A stretch of DNA of 64,000 nt from Kordiimonas laminariae (GTDB lineage: Bacteria; Pseudomonadota; Alphaproteobacteria; Sphingomonadales; Kordiimonadaceae), in contig NZ_JAKQZA010000001.1 in the NCBI RefSeq assembly GCF_023008165.1, positions 655,296-719,295 on the forward strand, given 5' to 3'. Shown here one piece after another: positions 18,611 to 27,628 of the stretch (the stretch's first letter is position 1; each line of letters starts with the position of its first letter). A program made the translations under genes and the position numbers. A model generated the notes under the pieces. It searched no databases. It was not told the DNA's origin and saw only the letters and a program-made list of their open reading frames with translations.

Positions 18611-18725
18611 GCCTTCCATCAATGCACATCTATTTTCCTTTCATATACTTCATAATAGTTTGGCTTGATCAAGTTGTGCGCCGCGCATATGCTGCACCGC
18701 AACAAACCCTTACGGAGAACGAGAA

Positions 18726-19496
18726 ATGGATTTTGCAGGTAAGACCGCTGTTGTAACTGGTGGTGCATCTGGCCTTGGCCGTGCGACGGTTGAGTATTTT
18801 GTAGAAAAAGGCGCGAACGCGTTGGTAATCGATCTGAACGATGATCTAGGTGCTGAGCTAGTAGCTGCTCATGGCGGTAAAGTTGCTTACAAGAAAACAA
18901 ACGTTGCTGATGAAGGTGAAGTTACGGCAGCCATCAACTATGCCAAAGAAAAATTCGGCAGTGTTGACATCGCAGTGAACTGTGCGGGCATCGGTACACC
19001 ACAAAAGGTGCTGGACCGCGAAGGCAACCGCAACCCGCTCGCATACTTCCAGAAAATTATCGCTGTAAATCTCGTGGGCACATACAATGTTCTCTCTCAC
19101 GCAGCAGAGGCAATGCAGGCAAATGAACCAAATGCTGATGGCGAGCGCGGTGTTATCATCAACACAGCATCTGTTGCAGCATACGAAGGCCAGATCGGTC
19201 AGGCAGCTTACTCTGCATCCAAAGGCGGTGTTGTTGGCCTAACTCTTCCTGTTGCACGTGAGCTTGCCCGCTCAGGCATTCGTGTGATGACAATTGCACC
19301 GGGCTTTATTCACACACCACTGTTTGATGGCCTTCCAGAAGCAGCTGTTGAAAGCCTTAAGGAACAGGTTGTGTTCCCGAAACGCCTTGGTCAGCCAGCA
19401 GAATATGCAAAGCTTGCAGCTCACATCGTTGAAAACGCATACCTTAACGGCGAAACAATTCGCATGGATGCTGCTGCACGCATGGCTCCAAAATAA
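18726..19496 (+). CDS. SDR dehydrogenase, 3-hydroxyacyl-CoA dehydrogenase type 2-like
   Basis: The 256-residue protein has the NAD-binding [13 protein letters not shown] motif, NCAG (NNAG variant) at about residue 90, catalytic Ser in IINTASVAA and the YSASK active-site pair. The insertion after the NCAG segment (long loop with [12 protein letters not shown]) and the C-terminal [15 protein letters not shown] are characteristic of HSD17B10-like 3-hydroxyacyl-CoA dehydrogenases in fatty-acid or isoleucine breakdown. The following CoA-transferase gene fits acyl-CoA metabolism. GGAGAACGAGAA precedes the ATG. Confidence 0.85.
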   Translation: MDFAGKTAVVTGGASGLGRATVEYFVEKGANALVIDLNDDLGAELVAAHGGKVAYKKTNVADEGEVTAAINYAKEKFGSVDIAVNCAGIGTPQKVLDREGNRNPLAYFQKIIAVNLVGTYNVLSHAAEAMQANEPNADGERGVIINTASVAAYEGQIGQAAYSASKGGVVGLTLPVARELARSGIRVMTIAPGFIHTPLFDGLPEAAVESLKEQVVFPKRLGQPAEYAKLAAHIVENAYLNGETIRMDAAARMAPK

Positions 19497-19518
19497 GCGA
19501 ACGATCTTCCGCAGTTAC

Positions 19519-19552
19519 AAAAAAGGTGGCACTGTAATGGTGCCACCTTTTT
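19519..19552 (+). terminator. Intrinsic terminator after the SDR gene
   Basis: GGTGGCAC (19525-19532) pairs with GTGCCACC (19540-19547), flanked by A and T tracts that extend the stem. It separates the SDR gene from the CoA-transferase gene. Confidence 0.88.
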
Positions 19553-19625
19553 CTATTTTCAAAGGATACTTGCAAAATAGACTAATCAGTCTAAATCTCA
19601 GATAAATGAGATGTGGGAGGACAAT

Positions 19626-20717
19626 ATGGGACCGCTTTCTGGCGTTAGAGTAATTGAACTGGTTGGCATTGGCCCGGGGCCATTTGCAGGCATGATGATG
19701 GCAGATATGGGAGCCGAAGTTATTGCCATTGACCGCAAAGGCGCAGCCTCCCCTGTTGAACTTCCCGTTGATATCAATCGTCGCGGCAAGCGTTCGATCG
19801 CATTAGACTTAAAATCAGACGCAGATAAAGAAATTTTCTTCAAACTCTGCGAAACCGCAGATGCTGTTTTTGAAGGCTTCCGGCCCGGTGTGATGGAAAA
19901 ACTTGGTCTTGGCCCTGATGATGTATTGAAGCGCAATCCAAAGATTGTTTATGGCCGCATGACCGGCTGGGGGCAAACCGGCCCTCTGGCCCATGCTGCT
20001 GGGCATGATATCAACTATATCTCTCTATCTGGCGCTCTCCACGGTATTGGCCCCGCAGATGGCCCGCCAACCGTGCCCCTCAATCTGATTGGTGATTATG
20101 GCGGCGGCGCTATGATGCTCGCCTTCGGTATGGTATGCGGCATACTTGAGGCTAAGAACTCGGGCAAAGGTCAGGTTATTGATGTAAGCATGGTTGAAGG
20201 CTCCTCTTTGATGATGACCCTGATGCACAGCCTGATGGCAAGCCAGCGCTGGGCGCCTATGCGCGGTGTGAACCTCCTAGACGGTGGCGCGCATTTCTAT
20301 GACACTTTTGAAACGAAAGACGGCAAGTTCGTGAGCTTCGGGGCGATGGAACCTCAATTCATGCAGGAGTTTATTGAGAAAACAGGCCTCGATGAAAGCT
20401 GGATGCAAAACCACTTGAATTTCAGCAAATGGGCGGAACTGAAAGACGAACTGCGCACGCTCTTTAAAACCAAAACACAGGAAGAATGGTGCGATTTGCT
20501 TGAAGGGTCAGACGCTTGCTTTGCACCTATTCTACCATTCTGGGAAGCACACAAGCATCCACACAACCAGGCAAGAAACAGCTTCACGGAAATAGACGGT
20601 TTGATGCAGCCAGCACCAGCACCTAAATTTTCCCGCACAGAACCAGAAATAAACCATGGCCTTGTAGAAAAAGGTGCTGATACCGATGTGATCCTAAAGG
20701 AACTTGGTGTTATTTAA
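19626..20717 (+). CDS. CaiB/BaiF family CoA transferase (alpha-methylacyl-CoA racemase-like)
   Basis: The ATG at 19626 is preceded by GGGAGGA, so the in-frame ATG at 19611 is not used. The 363 residues open with GPLSGVRVIELVGIGPGPFAGMMMADMGAEVI, typical of type III CoA transferases. Other family landmarks are DINRRGKRSIALDLK, PKIVYGRMTGWGQTGP and GDYGGGAMMLAFGM with the expected catalytic Asp. The HDINY segment and length favour alpha-methylacyl-CoA racemase, acting on branched acyl-CoAs. Its 3' end overlaps the convergent DUF748 gene by 8 bases. Confidence 0.88.
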   Translation: MGPLSGVRVIELVGIGPGPFAGMMMADMGAEVIAIDRKGAASPVELPVDINRRGKRSIALDLKSDADKEIFFKLCETADAVFEGFRPGVMEKLGLGPDDVLKRNPKIVYGRMTGWGQTGPLAHAAGHDINYISLSGALHGIGPADGPPTVPLNLIGDYGGGAMMLAFGMVCGILEAKNSGKGQVIDVSMVEGSSLMMTLMHSLMASQRWAPMRGVNLLDGGAHFYDTFETKDGKFVSFGAMEPQFMQEFIEKTGLDESWMQNHLNFSKWAELKDELRTLFKTKTQEEWCDLLEGSDACFAPILPFWEAHKHPHNQARNSFTEIDGLMQPAPAPKFSRTEPEINHGLVEKGADTDVILKELGVI

Positions 20718-22806
20718 TCAACTTCAACCGCACATAGGCAGACCGTTTGCGTTTAGACAAACCCACCTTAGGGATTGTTTTAATCAGACGGTCTGGCCCC
20801 ACACCCTGCTCAAGCAACAGCTGATACACACTATCTGCACGCATCACCGCTAGTTTCTTAAGGGCTACTTCGTCTCGCACAATTGGTTCACCGTCTTCTT
20901 CCGCTGGCGGCAACAGATCAGATGCTTGATAAGCCTCTCCCGCTAATTCCAGTTTCAAGCGAGGGCGTTCTTTAAGAGCTACGGCCAAAGCATCCAGCTT
21001 TGCTTTTTCAAGTGGTGCCATTTCAAACGCAGATGCTTCAAACTTCACTTTGGTAAGATCAAGATCGCTCTTACCGCCCGGTATCAAACTTCCCAGAAGT
21101 TTGAACGGTGAGCTCACAAGTTTGGTAACAACGTTGGCAGTTGCCTTCCTGACAAGAGCACCAATTTTGATATTCGGGTCATTCAAATCCCCTTCCACAG
21201 GGATATTCATATTCACCCGACCACGGCTATCTTGAAGAAGAGCAAAGGCCATATCCACGGGCACAGCATCGCCTTCATAACCATCAATCGTGTTGCTCCA
21301 AGACCAACGATCAAACAGTAGAGTGTTTTTACCGTTCATTTGGTTCTCGGTGATTTTGTAATCCATATCAATGTACAAACCACCTTCTTTAGAGGAGCGG
21401 CCAATAAACGCTTCTGTATATGGACTAACCACTTGGTGGCTTAATTTATCAAGCACGAACTTGCCTTCTAAATTCAGCGTATCTGCCTGCTTCAAATTAC
21501 CCTTTGCCGTAAACGGGCTTTCCCCCGCCACCACCGCTGAAACATCAAACGCTGTCTCAATAGCTTCTGCTGCTTTCACATCTGTCAGCGATACATTTAA
21601 TTCTGTAACATCAACCTGATGGTCACCTGGTAATGAGCTATCCACATATGTCACAGCACCATTTTGTACTTTAAGTTCTGCAAGAGATATCTCGAGCGGG
21701 GTATCTTTCTCGGTACCTACTTCCGCAGCTTCATTCGCTGTTTTCTGGCTCTGATCGATTATGAGTTCTGGTGTGTCAATACGCACTGGGCCAACAACAA
21801 CTTCACTGGCGGCAAAATCATACAAAAAATCGTCAACCGTAAGCGCTTGAACAGCTGCCTGTTTAACGGGCGTATTTGTTTCCGCGGAAAAGCCAACCAG
21901 CTCCAAGCCCGAACTCAATATCAACGAACTGTTTTCTGTATCTGCAGAAAAAGTAGGGATCGTGAGTTTATCAATGCTCGCTGTTTTGAGGGGTGTTTGT
22001 GTTTCAACCTCAAAGCTTTCAAGCTCAATATTTCCGACGGCGCTATATACTTCTGTGCGTTTTAAAGTGAGGCTGCCAGACAGTAATCCGTCTTTCACCT
22101 TAAAATCGGGATTTCCAGCAAGTGCAGCTATATTTGCTACAGGCAAACGTTCAGCCTCAATGCGTATATCGAGTTCTAGCGGTGAATGCTTAATCTCTCC
22201 CGTAATACTCAAGCGCCCATCAGCAAGTGGCACCAGAAATTCAGAAAGATTAAGAGCTTTCCCAGCCTCAGTTGTAATATCTTTCGCGGTAAGGTTAATT
22301 TCGCCAGTTTTTAAGGTATTATTCTGGCTATCTTGCACTTCAAGCTGGCCACCTTCGATCACAATTTGTGCAATCTGCACAATAAGCGGTTCTCCAACTT
22401 CTTCTTCAGCCACCTCTGCCGTCTCAGAAGGTTTCAGCATCTGCAGAATTTTTGGGGAACCATCGGCGGTAAGCTCAACAAAAACATCAGGGCTCAGGAG
22501 CGCTACTTCTTCAACATCAACATGCCCTGCCCACAAGCTACGCCAGGCAACATCCAAACGCAGTTTGGCAAACTCTGCCACTCGCTTCCCATCGGGGCCA
22601 TTAACTCGGGTTCCTTCAATTTCCAGCTTCAATGTGAAGGGATTAAAGGATGTTCGCTCAATACTTAATTCCCCAGTCACCGATTTGGAAAAGGCACTTT
22701 GTGCAGACCGTTCCACCACCCACGGCACGAGAATGGGGCTGAGCGCAAAAAACAGCCCGGTTAGAACAAAGAGAACAAGTAAAAAACGGCGGATAAATTT
22801 AAGCAT
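20710..22806 (-). CDS. AsmA-like DUF748 envelope protein
   Basis: The 698-residue protein has an N-terminal membrane anchor (residues 6-30), then a long beta-rich repeat region of the AsmA/DUF748 type (WRSLWAGHVDVEEVALLSPDVFVE). Near the C-terminus is a segment reminiscent of OmpA-like domains (KLDALAVALKERPRLKLELAG, then ALKKLAVMRADSVYQLL). DUF748 proteins are placed in the periplasm and belong to the wider group of bridge-like lipid transport proteins; a transport role here is inference. It is monocistronic and convergent with the CoA transferase. Confidence 0.82.
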   Translation of the reverse strand: MLKFIRRFLLVLFVLTGLFFALSPILVPWVVERSAQSAFSKSVTGELSIERTSFNPFTLKLEIEGTRVNGPDGKRVAEFAKLRLDVAWRSLWAGHVDVEEVALLSPDVFVELTADGSPKILQMLKPSETAEVAEEEVGEPLIVQIAQIVIEGGQLEVQDSQNNTLKTGEINLTAKDITTEAGKALNLSEFLVPLADGRLSITGEIKHSPLELDIRIEAERLPVANIAALAGNPDFKVKDGLLSGSLTLKRTEVYSAVGNIELESFEVETQTPLKTASIDKLTIPTFSADTENSSLILSSGLELVGFSAETNTPVKQAAVQALTVDDFLYDFAASEVVVGPVRIDTPELIIDQSQKTANEAAEVGTEKDTPLEISLAELKVQNGAVTYVDSSLPGDHQVDVTELNVSLTDVKAAEAIETAFDVSAVVAGESPFTAKGNLKQADTLNLEGKFVLDKLSHQVVSPYTEAFIGRSSKEGGLYIDMDYKITENQMNGKNTLLFDRWSWSNTIDGYEGDAVPVDMAFALLQDSRGRVNMNIPVEGDLNDPNIKIGALVRKATANVVTKLVSSPFKLLGSLIPGGKSDLDLTKVKFEASAFEMAPLEKAKLDALAVALKERPRLKLELAGEAYQASDLLPPAEEDGEPIVRDEVALKKLAVMRADSVYQLLLEQGVGPDRLIKTIPKVGLSKRKRSAYVRLKLIK

Positions 22807-22866
22807 AAAACCCTCTGAATGTTTCCCCAGATATAGGCTTTAAATCGGCGAAACACAATCCAGAGG

Positions 22867-24312
22867 TTATTTTGCGACTTTCACCGTTTCGTATGCCGCA
22901 AGTGCATCAACGCGTGTCTTTTTTCTGTCCACAATCGGTTCGGGATACGTATCACCAAGTTCCACACCAGCTTCTTTCCGCACCAGTAGTGGAGCCTCAA
23001 AAGGTCTGTGAATAAATTTATCAGGCATATGCTTAAGCTCTGGCACATATTTCCGGATGTAAGCACCATCTGGATCAAACTTCTCCCCCTGTGTGACAGG
23101 ATTAAAAATTCGGAAAAAGGGTGCCGCATCAGCGCCACATCCAGCTACCCACTGCCAACTGGCGGTGTTATTCGCGATATCGGCATCCACGAGCGTATCC
23201 CAGAACCATTCTTCTCCTTCATGCCAGTGCCACAAAAGATCTTTCACCAGGAAAGAGGCAACAATCATCCGTACGCGATTATGCATCCAGCCCGTTTGCC
23301 AAAGCTGCCGCATTCCTGCATCAATAATCGGGAAGCCTGTTTTACCTTTTTGCCACGCCGCAAGCGTATCACCCTTGCCTTTGAACCAAGGGAAATCCTT
23401 GAAATTCTGTCTCAACGGCTCCTTGGGCATTTTTTCATTATGAAATAGCAGGTGATAACTAAATTCCCGCCAGCCGATCTCCCGAAGATAGGAATATGCA
23501 CCCTTTTCACATTCAGAACGGCCTTCGGTTGCCTCTTGCACATGATACCAAATTTGCCGCGGACTTATCTCACCAAACGCCAGATAGGGGGATAGCTGAG
23601 AAGTGAAATCATGCCCGGGCAAATCACGACCTTTGGCATAGTGGTGAACAGCTTCCTCGGTAAAACGCTCCAGTTTCGCAGCTGCACCAGCTTCGCCCAC
23701 CTTCCATGCTTCTTTGATTGGTGCAAACCAGTGATGTGGCTTCGCGATAATATCGTCCGCACTCAAACTTTCACTTTCAGGCCAAACTGCTGGTGACACC
23801 AATTTTTGAGGTAAAGGCAACGGCATTACAGCGCCAAGAATTTCCTGAAGCTTTCGCCAGAAAGGGCTGAACACGCCGTAAGGTTTACCTTGCAGAGTTC
23901 TCGGCTCTTCTGGTTCTATAAGCAGATTACCCCCAAAACGTCCGCATTCGATCTGGCTATTCACAGCAAAACCGTGAATATCTTCTTCGATATCTCTGGC
24001 CCATGGGCTGTAACGGCGGGTCATGTAAACACCACCTGCATCCGTTTGAGCGACAAGGTTTCTAAGCACCTCAAGTGTGGCACCTCGGCGAATAATTAAC
24101 TTACTATCCAGCTGGTCGAGAGACTTGGTCAAACTATCAAGCGACTTCAGCAACCAAAGTTTTGAAGCCCCGCCAAGCGGCCGCACACCCCGGCTTTCAT
24201 CGTCATAGATATAAACAGGAATAACAGGCGCACCAGTTTCCGACGCTTTATAAAGCGCCGGATGATCACTAAGGCGCAACGCACCGTTCATCAACACCAG
24301 AATAGGTTTCAT
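22867..24312 (-). CDS. phrB: Deoxyribodipyrimidine photolyase (class I)
   Basis: The enzyme repairs cyclobutane pyrimidine dimers using FAD and blue light. ATG 24312 follows GAGGG with proper spacing. The N-terminal Rossmann domain (residues 1-130) begins PILVLMNGALRLSDHPAL; the usual WFRxDLR is altered to MNGALRLSD, and the antenna site is of the photolyase type. The FAD domain contains WREFSYHLLFHN, GKTGFPIIDAGMRQLWQTGWMHNR and DADIANNTASWQWVAGCGAD. The final segment YPEPIVDRKKTR is also typical. The length of 481 residues is normal. Confidence 0.92.
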   Translation of the reverse strand: MKPILVLMNGALRLSDHPALYKASETGAPVIPVYIYDDESRGVRPLGGASKLWLLKSLDSLTKSLDQLDSKLIIRRGATLEVLRNLVAQTDAGGVYMTRRYSPWARDIEEDIHGFAVNSQIECGRFGGNLLIEPEEPRTLQGKPYGVFSPFWRKLQEILGAVMPLPLPQKLVSPAVWPESESLSADDIIAKPHHWFAPIKEAWKVGEAGAAAKLERFTEEAVHHYAKGRDLPGHDFTSQLSPYLAFGEISPRQIWYHVQEATEGRSECEKGAYSYLREIGWREFSYHLLFHNEKMPKEPLRQNFKDFPWFKGKGDTLAAWQKGKTGFPIIDAGMRQLWQTGWMHNRVRMIVASFLVKDLLWHWHEGEEWFWDTLVDADIANNTASWQWVAGCGADAAPFFRIFNPVTQGEKFDPDGAYIRKYVPELKHMPDKFIHRPFEAPLLVRKEAGVELGDTYPEPIVDRKKTRVDALAAYETVKVAK

Positions 24313-24343
24313 AAAAGCCCTCAATTACTTGAGGCTTATTACG

Positions 24344-25828
24344 CTATAAATCCATAATCCGATCAATATCATATGGTAATTTCTTCGGCTTCTCGAGCAG
24401 TGAAATACCAATGAACAGGATCATGCTCGTAAGCATTGCAAGGAAACCTGTACTGATACCGTACGGCACTTTGATACCATAAAGCTGGATTACAAAGTTG
24501 ATCAGCAAACTGATTGAAATAGAAACTATTGCTGCTTTTGCCGAAGCTTGTTTCCAATTTAATCCGATCAATATCACCGGCACCAAGGCAGCAGCGAATG
24601 TACCCCATCCAAAGGCCCCGAGGATCGCCACCAGATCACCACTATATAGCGCGATAGCCGCTGCAAAAACCGCCAACCCCACGGTGGATGCACGGGCCCA
24701 GAAAAGTTCGTTATTCAGTGATTTCCCGCGAATAGCCTTCGGAATATCATGAATAATTGCCGCAGCACCGATATTGAGGAAACTATCTGCTGTCGACATG
24801 ATCGCCGCAAACAAACCTGCGAATACAATACCTGCCAAAAGCGGATGCGCATAAGTAGAAAGGAAAGCGGGAGCTGCTTCATCAGGAGCACCAAGCGGCA
24901 ATGCTACATCACCCAGCACAAGCGCCCGCATCACCACGCCAACACTCACCCACAACATAGCCGCGATCACATAGCCGAAGATGGTCATCGGCAGCACAAC
25001 ACGGTTATCCGAGAGCTTCCGGTTCATCATCATCTTGCTGGCAACATGAGGCTGGCCCGCAAGGCCAAGCCCGAAGAGGAAATACCAGCTGAGCGATGCC
25101 ATAGATCCCAGTGTCCCGAACGGCATGATATCTTCACCGTCTTTCTCAAGCAGGATGGAACTTACTTCCGTAAAACCACCACCAAAAACACTGTATGCGG
25201 TAATCACCACAAGTGCGCCCGAGATAATCATCACAATACCCTGCACCAAATCCGTATAAACAGACGCGATAATACCGCCAGTTACGCAGTAGAAAATCAA
25301 CACAGCTGATGAGATAACCACACACGCTAGAAGGCTGATATCAGCAAGCATATCAGTGGCAGAAAGTATGCTCTGCAGCACAAGTGCCATAGCTAGAATT
25401 TGTGTTGCAAGATACCCAAGCACACCCAGAATGATTGTTGCTGCTGTAAGCAGTCTTGCCGTTTCGCTTCCGTAACGAGCAAACACCACATCAGGCATAG
25501 ACATAGTATCCCGCACCTCTGCGATCATCCTGATACGCTTGGAAATGAGATAATAGCCTGTTGCGAAACCAAGCGCGGAGCACACTGCCATCCAGACAGA
25601 TGAGAGCCCTGTTGCATAAACAAGGCCTGGCCCACCAACGAAACCAAAGCCGGAAAGGGTGGAGGAGAATACAGCCAAGCTGATCACCACAGGGCCAAGA
25701 CCCCGGCCCGCTACAAAGAAATCACCAGCGGATTTCGTGCGGCGCATTGCCCACAAGCCAACACCAATACACAGCAGCAGATAGATAAACACACAGCCGA
25801 GAATAATTTCCTGACGCATCGCTTCCAT
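24344..25828 (-). CDS. Sodium:solute symporter (SSS family)
   Basis: The 494-residue membrane protein has about 13 helices and the SSS signatures FFVAGRGLGPVVISLAVFSSTLSGFGF near the N-terminus and GLFAAIMSTADSFLNIGAAAIIHD in the middle. The start overlaps the stop of the upstream small membrane gene as TAATG, so the two are translationally coupled. The substrate cannot be read; the sequence is unlike the SGLT-type sugar carriers elsewhere in the window and more like the proline/acetate/monocarboxylate branch. It is followed by the photolyase gene after a 31-base gap. Confidence 0.88.
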   Translation of the reverse strand: MEAMRQEIILGCVFIYLLLCIGVGLWAMRRTKSAGDFFVAGRGLGPVVISLAVFSSTLSGFGFVGGPGLVYATGLSSVWMAVCSALGFATGYYLISKRIRMIAEVRDTMSMPDVVFARYGSETARLLTAATIILGVLGYLATQILAMALVLQSILSATDMLADISLLACVVISSAVLIFYCVTGGIIASVYTDLVQGIVMIISGALVVITAYSVFGGGFTEVSSILLEKDGEDIMPFGTLGSMASLSWYFLFGLGLAGQPHVASKMMMNRKLSDNRVVLPMTIFGYVIAAMLWVSVGVVMRALVLGDVALPLGAPDEAAPAFLSTYAHPLLAGIVFAGLFAAIMSTADSFLNIGAAAIIHDIPKAIRGKSLNNELFWARASTVGLAVFAAAIALYSGDLVAILGAFGWGTFAAALVPVILIGLNWKQASAKAAIVSISISLLINFVIQLYGIKVPYGISTGFLAMLTSMILFIGISLLEKPKKLPYDIDRIMDL

Positions 25829-26358
25829 TATGCGCCTCCCTTCTCGGTTTTAAGTTCTGCCACTAAGTCCTGAAATGTTTTTTCATCATCCGGGTGAAGG
25901 AAGTAACGGTTAAAGAACACCACATAAATCATATTAAAAACAACAAAGCTGCCCCAAACACCCCAGAAGAACCAATTGGTTGGCACCGGGAAACCTGCAA
26001 CAATATCTGTTTGCCCTGTTGCCAGATAATCCTGATAACTGGTGTAAAGCATAATCCAAGCAAACAATGCAAAAGCACCGGCTCCTGCCATAAGCCCTTT
26101 AAAGAGAGTATCCCTGCGCTTTGGGTTTACACCCATCATCAGAAGGCATACAGCCAGAAGAATAACGGCAATCTGGAAATAAAGCGGCGCGTCACCAATA
26201 GTGCTGAGGCGCGCAGCACCATCACCACCTAAACTCACACCTTTAATGCTATCGCTGGCAATACCAGCGGCATTCAGTGGTGGTTCGGATGTAAGGACGA
26301 AAATAGTAATCCCTGCCACGACAAGTAGCAGAGCAAAAACAACATGTATAAGCTTCAC
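25828..26358 (-). CDS. Small membrane protein coupled to the SSS transporter
   Basis: The 176-residue protein starts with GTG 26358 behind GGAGGGGAGG. It has four membrane segments (residues about 5-23, 62-78, 90-108 and 128-150) and a short charged C-terminal tail (HPDDEKTFQDLVAELKTE) facing the cytoplasm by charge. Its stop codon overlaps the symporter start. Small partner subunits such as DUF485 and DUF4212 proteins accompany other SSS carriers, but this one has four rather than two helices and I do not recognise a family. Confidence 0.65.
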   Translation of the reverse strand: MKLIHVVFALLLVVAGITIFVLTSEPPLNAAGIASDSIKGVSLGGDGAARLSTIGDAPLYFQIAVILLAVCLLMMGVNPKRRDTLFKGLMAGAGAFALFAWIMLYTSYQDYLATGQTDIVAGFPVPTNWFFWGVWGSFVVFNMIYVVFFNRYFLHPDDEKTFQDLVAELKTEKGGA

Positions 26359-26454
26359 AGGACTGGCCTCCCCTCCAGTATTTCGAGAAAGCCTAGTCGC
26401 GAGAGCGATAGAGCGTCAAGTCACTAAAGTGTATTTATTCAACAATCGTTGAAT

Positions 26455-26928
26455 TTAGTCTTTTAAAACAGGGGAAACTTCAGAGCCTAACCTGATGATA
26501 CCGCCCTGAACTACCTCAGCAGTTAAACCCCCATGCCCACGCATAGCGTTATAGGCACCGAACCCAAGTGTTTTCTCCATATAACTACATGGCGCACAGG
26601 GTCCTGTAGTACGGAGGATAACTTCACCAATCCTGATTTCATGGTGTCGGAGAGCGAGAAGATTTAAGCCAGAGACAACAATATTCCGGCGAAGCTGTTC
26701 AGGATAGATCGCTTCCAGGCCAGCAAGGCTCGCAATAACAGGCAGATGCTCTGCTTGAATAAGGGTAACAGCCCGCTTGCCCGGCTTTTCACGCCTGTCA
26801 CCCACAAGGCCACTTTCTGTAACCTCAACTTCTTCCACCACTTTCATAGGCGCTTTGCGTTCCGGCCTGAGGCCAATCCAATCAACGCTACCATGTGACG
26901 AGAATTTTTTGAGTAAATCAGATAACAT
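26455..26928 (-). CDS. MOSC domain protein
   Basis: The 157-residue protein covers a single MOSC domain, the beta-rich fold shared with molybdenum cofactor sulfurases. Recognisable parts are GLVGDRREKPGKRAVTLIQAEH, LRRNIVVSGLNLLAL, and a conserved cysteine in TTGPCAPCSYMEKTLG. YiiM- and YuaD-like stand-alone MOSC proteins are thought to handle sulfur or molybdenum cofactor-dependent reductions. Neighbours give no direct hint of a partner enzyme. Confidence 0.88.
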   Translation of the reverse strand: MLSDLLKKFSSHGSVDWIGLRPERKAPMKVVEEVEVTESGLVGDRREKPGKRAVTLIQAEHLPVIASLAGLEAIYPEQLRRNIVVSGLNLLALRHHEIRIGEVILRTTGPCAPCSYMEKTLGFGAYNAMRGHGGLTAEVVQGGIIRLGSEVSPVLKD

Positions 26929-27004
26929 AATGCGCCTGCCTTCCTGCTGATATAGTCACCATACCGAGCAGAGGGAACAAGCGCATTACAAGTTTTCTTT
27001 ATCC

Positions 27005-27628
27005 CTATGCAGCTATCGCAGCAGCAGCAAGTTCTTTCACCTTAACAAGGTCAATCGTACCGCCTTCACCGCGCGGTGTGATCCATGAACCACCTACCGT
27101 TGCCACATTGGCTAGTACACGGTAATCATCCGCAGTTGAAGGTGTTACACCACCTGTTGGGCAGAAGGTAAGATCAGGCAGCACACTGCCAACTGCCTTC
27201 AGGAAAGCTGGCCCACCAGAAACGCTTGCTGGGAAAAACTTCAACTCGGTAAAGCCCCATTCTTTGGCCTGCATCGCTTCAGAAATACTGGCCACACCTG
27301 GAAGAAAAGCCCAATCAAGTGCTTTAACTGCTTTCGCCAGTTCTTCTGTAAGACCCGGGCTTACACCGAAAACCGCACCAGCAGCTTTTGCCTTTTCTGC
27401 CAGCTCTGGCGTGAGCACTGTACCAGCACCCACAATTGCATCTTCAGGCAAGTCATCTGCCACCGCTTTAATCGCTTCAAGCGCAGTTGCATGGCGCAAC
27501 GTGATTTCGAAAACACGGATACCCGCTTCGTAAAGCGCGCGACACACAGCTACCGCTTCATCAGCACTTTTAAATGCAAGTACAGGGATAACAGGCCCTG
27601 CTTTCATTACTTCAAGAACAGTTGTCAT
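27005..27628 (-). CDS. eda: 2-dehydro-3-deoxy-6-phosphogluconate aldolase (KDPG aldolase)
   Basis: Eda splits KDPG into pyruvate and glyceraldehyde 3-phosphate, the last step of the Entner-Doudoroff pathway. The 207-residue class I aldolase carries the catalytic Glu in VFEITLRHATAL, GAGTVLTPE, and the Schiff-base Lys in ELKFFPAS, followed by FCPTGGV. Its start overlaps the edd stop as TAATG. It is the last gene of zwf-pgl-edd-eda and should also serve the KDG kinase encoded at 49.6 kb. Confidence 0.96.
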   Translation of the reverse strand: MTTVLEVMKAGPVIPVLAFKSADEAVAVCRALYEAGIRVFEITLRHATALEAIKAVADDLPEDAIVGAGTVLTPELAEKAKAAGAVFGVSPGLTEELAKAVKALDWAFLPGVASISEAMQAKEWGFTELKFFPASVSGGPAFLKAVGSVLPDLTFCPTGGVTPSTADDYRVLANVATVGGSWITPRGEGGTIDLVKVKELAAAAIAA

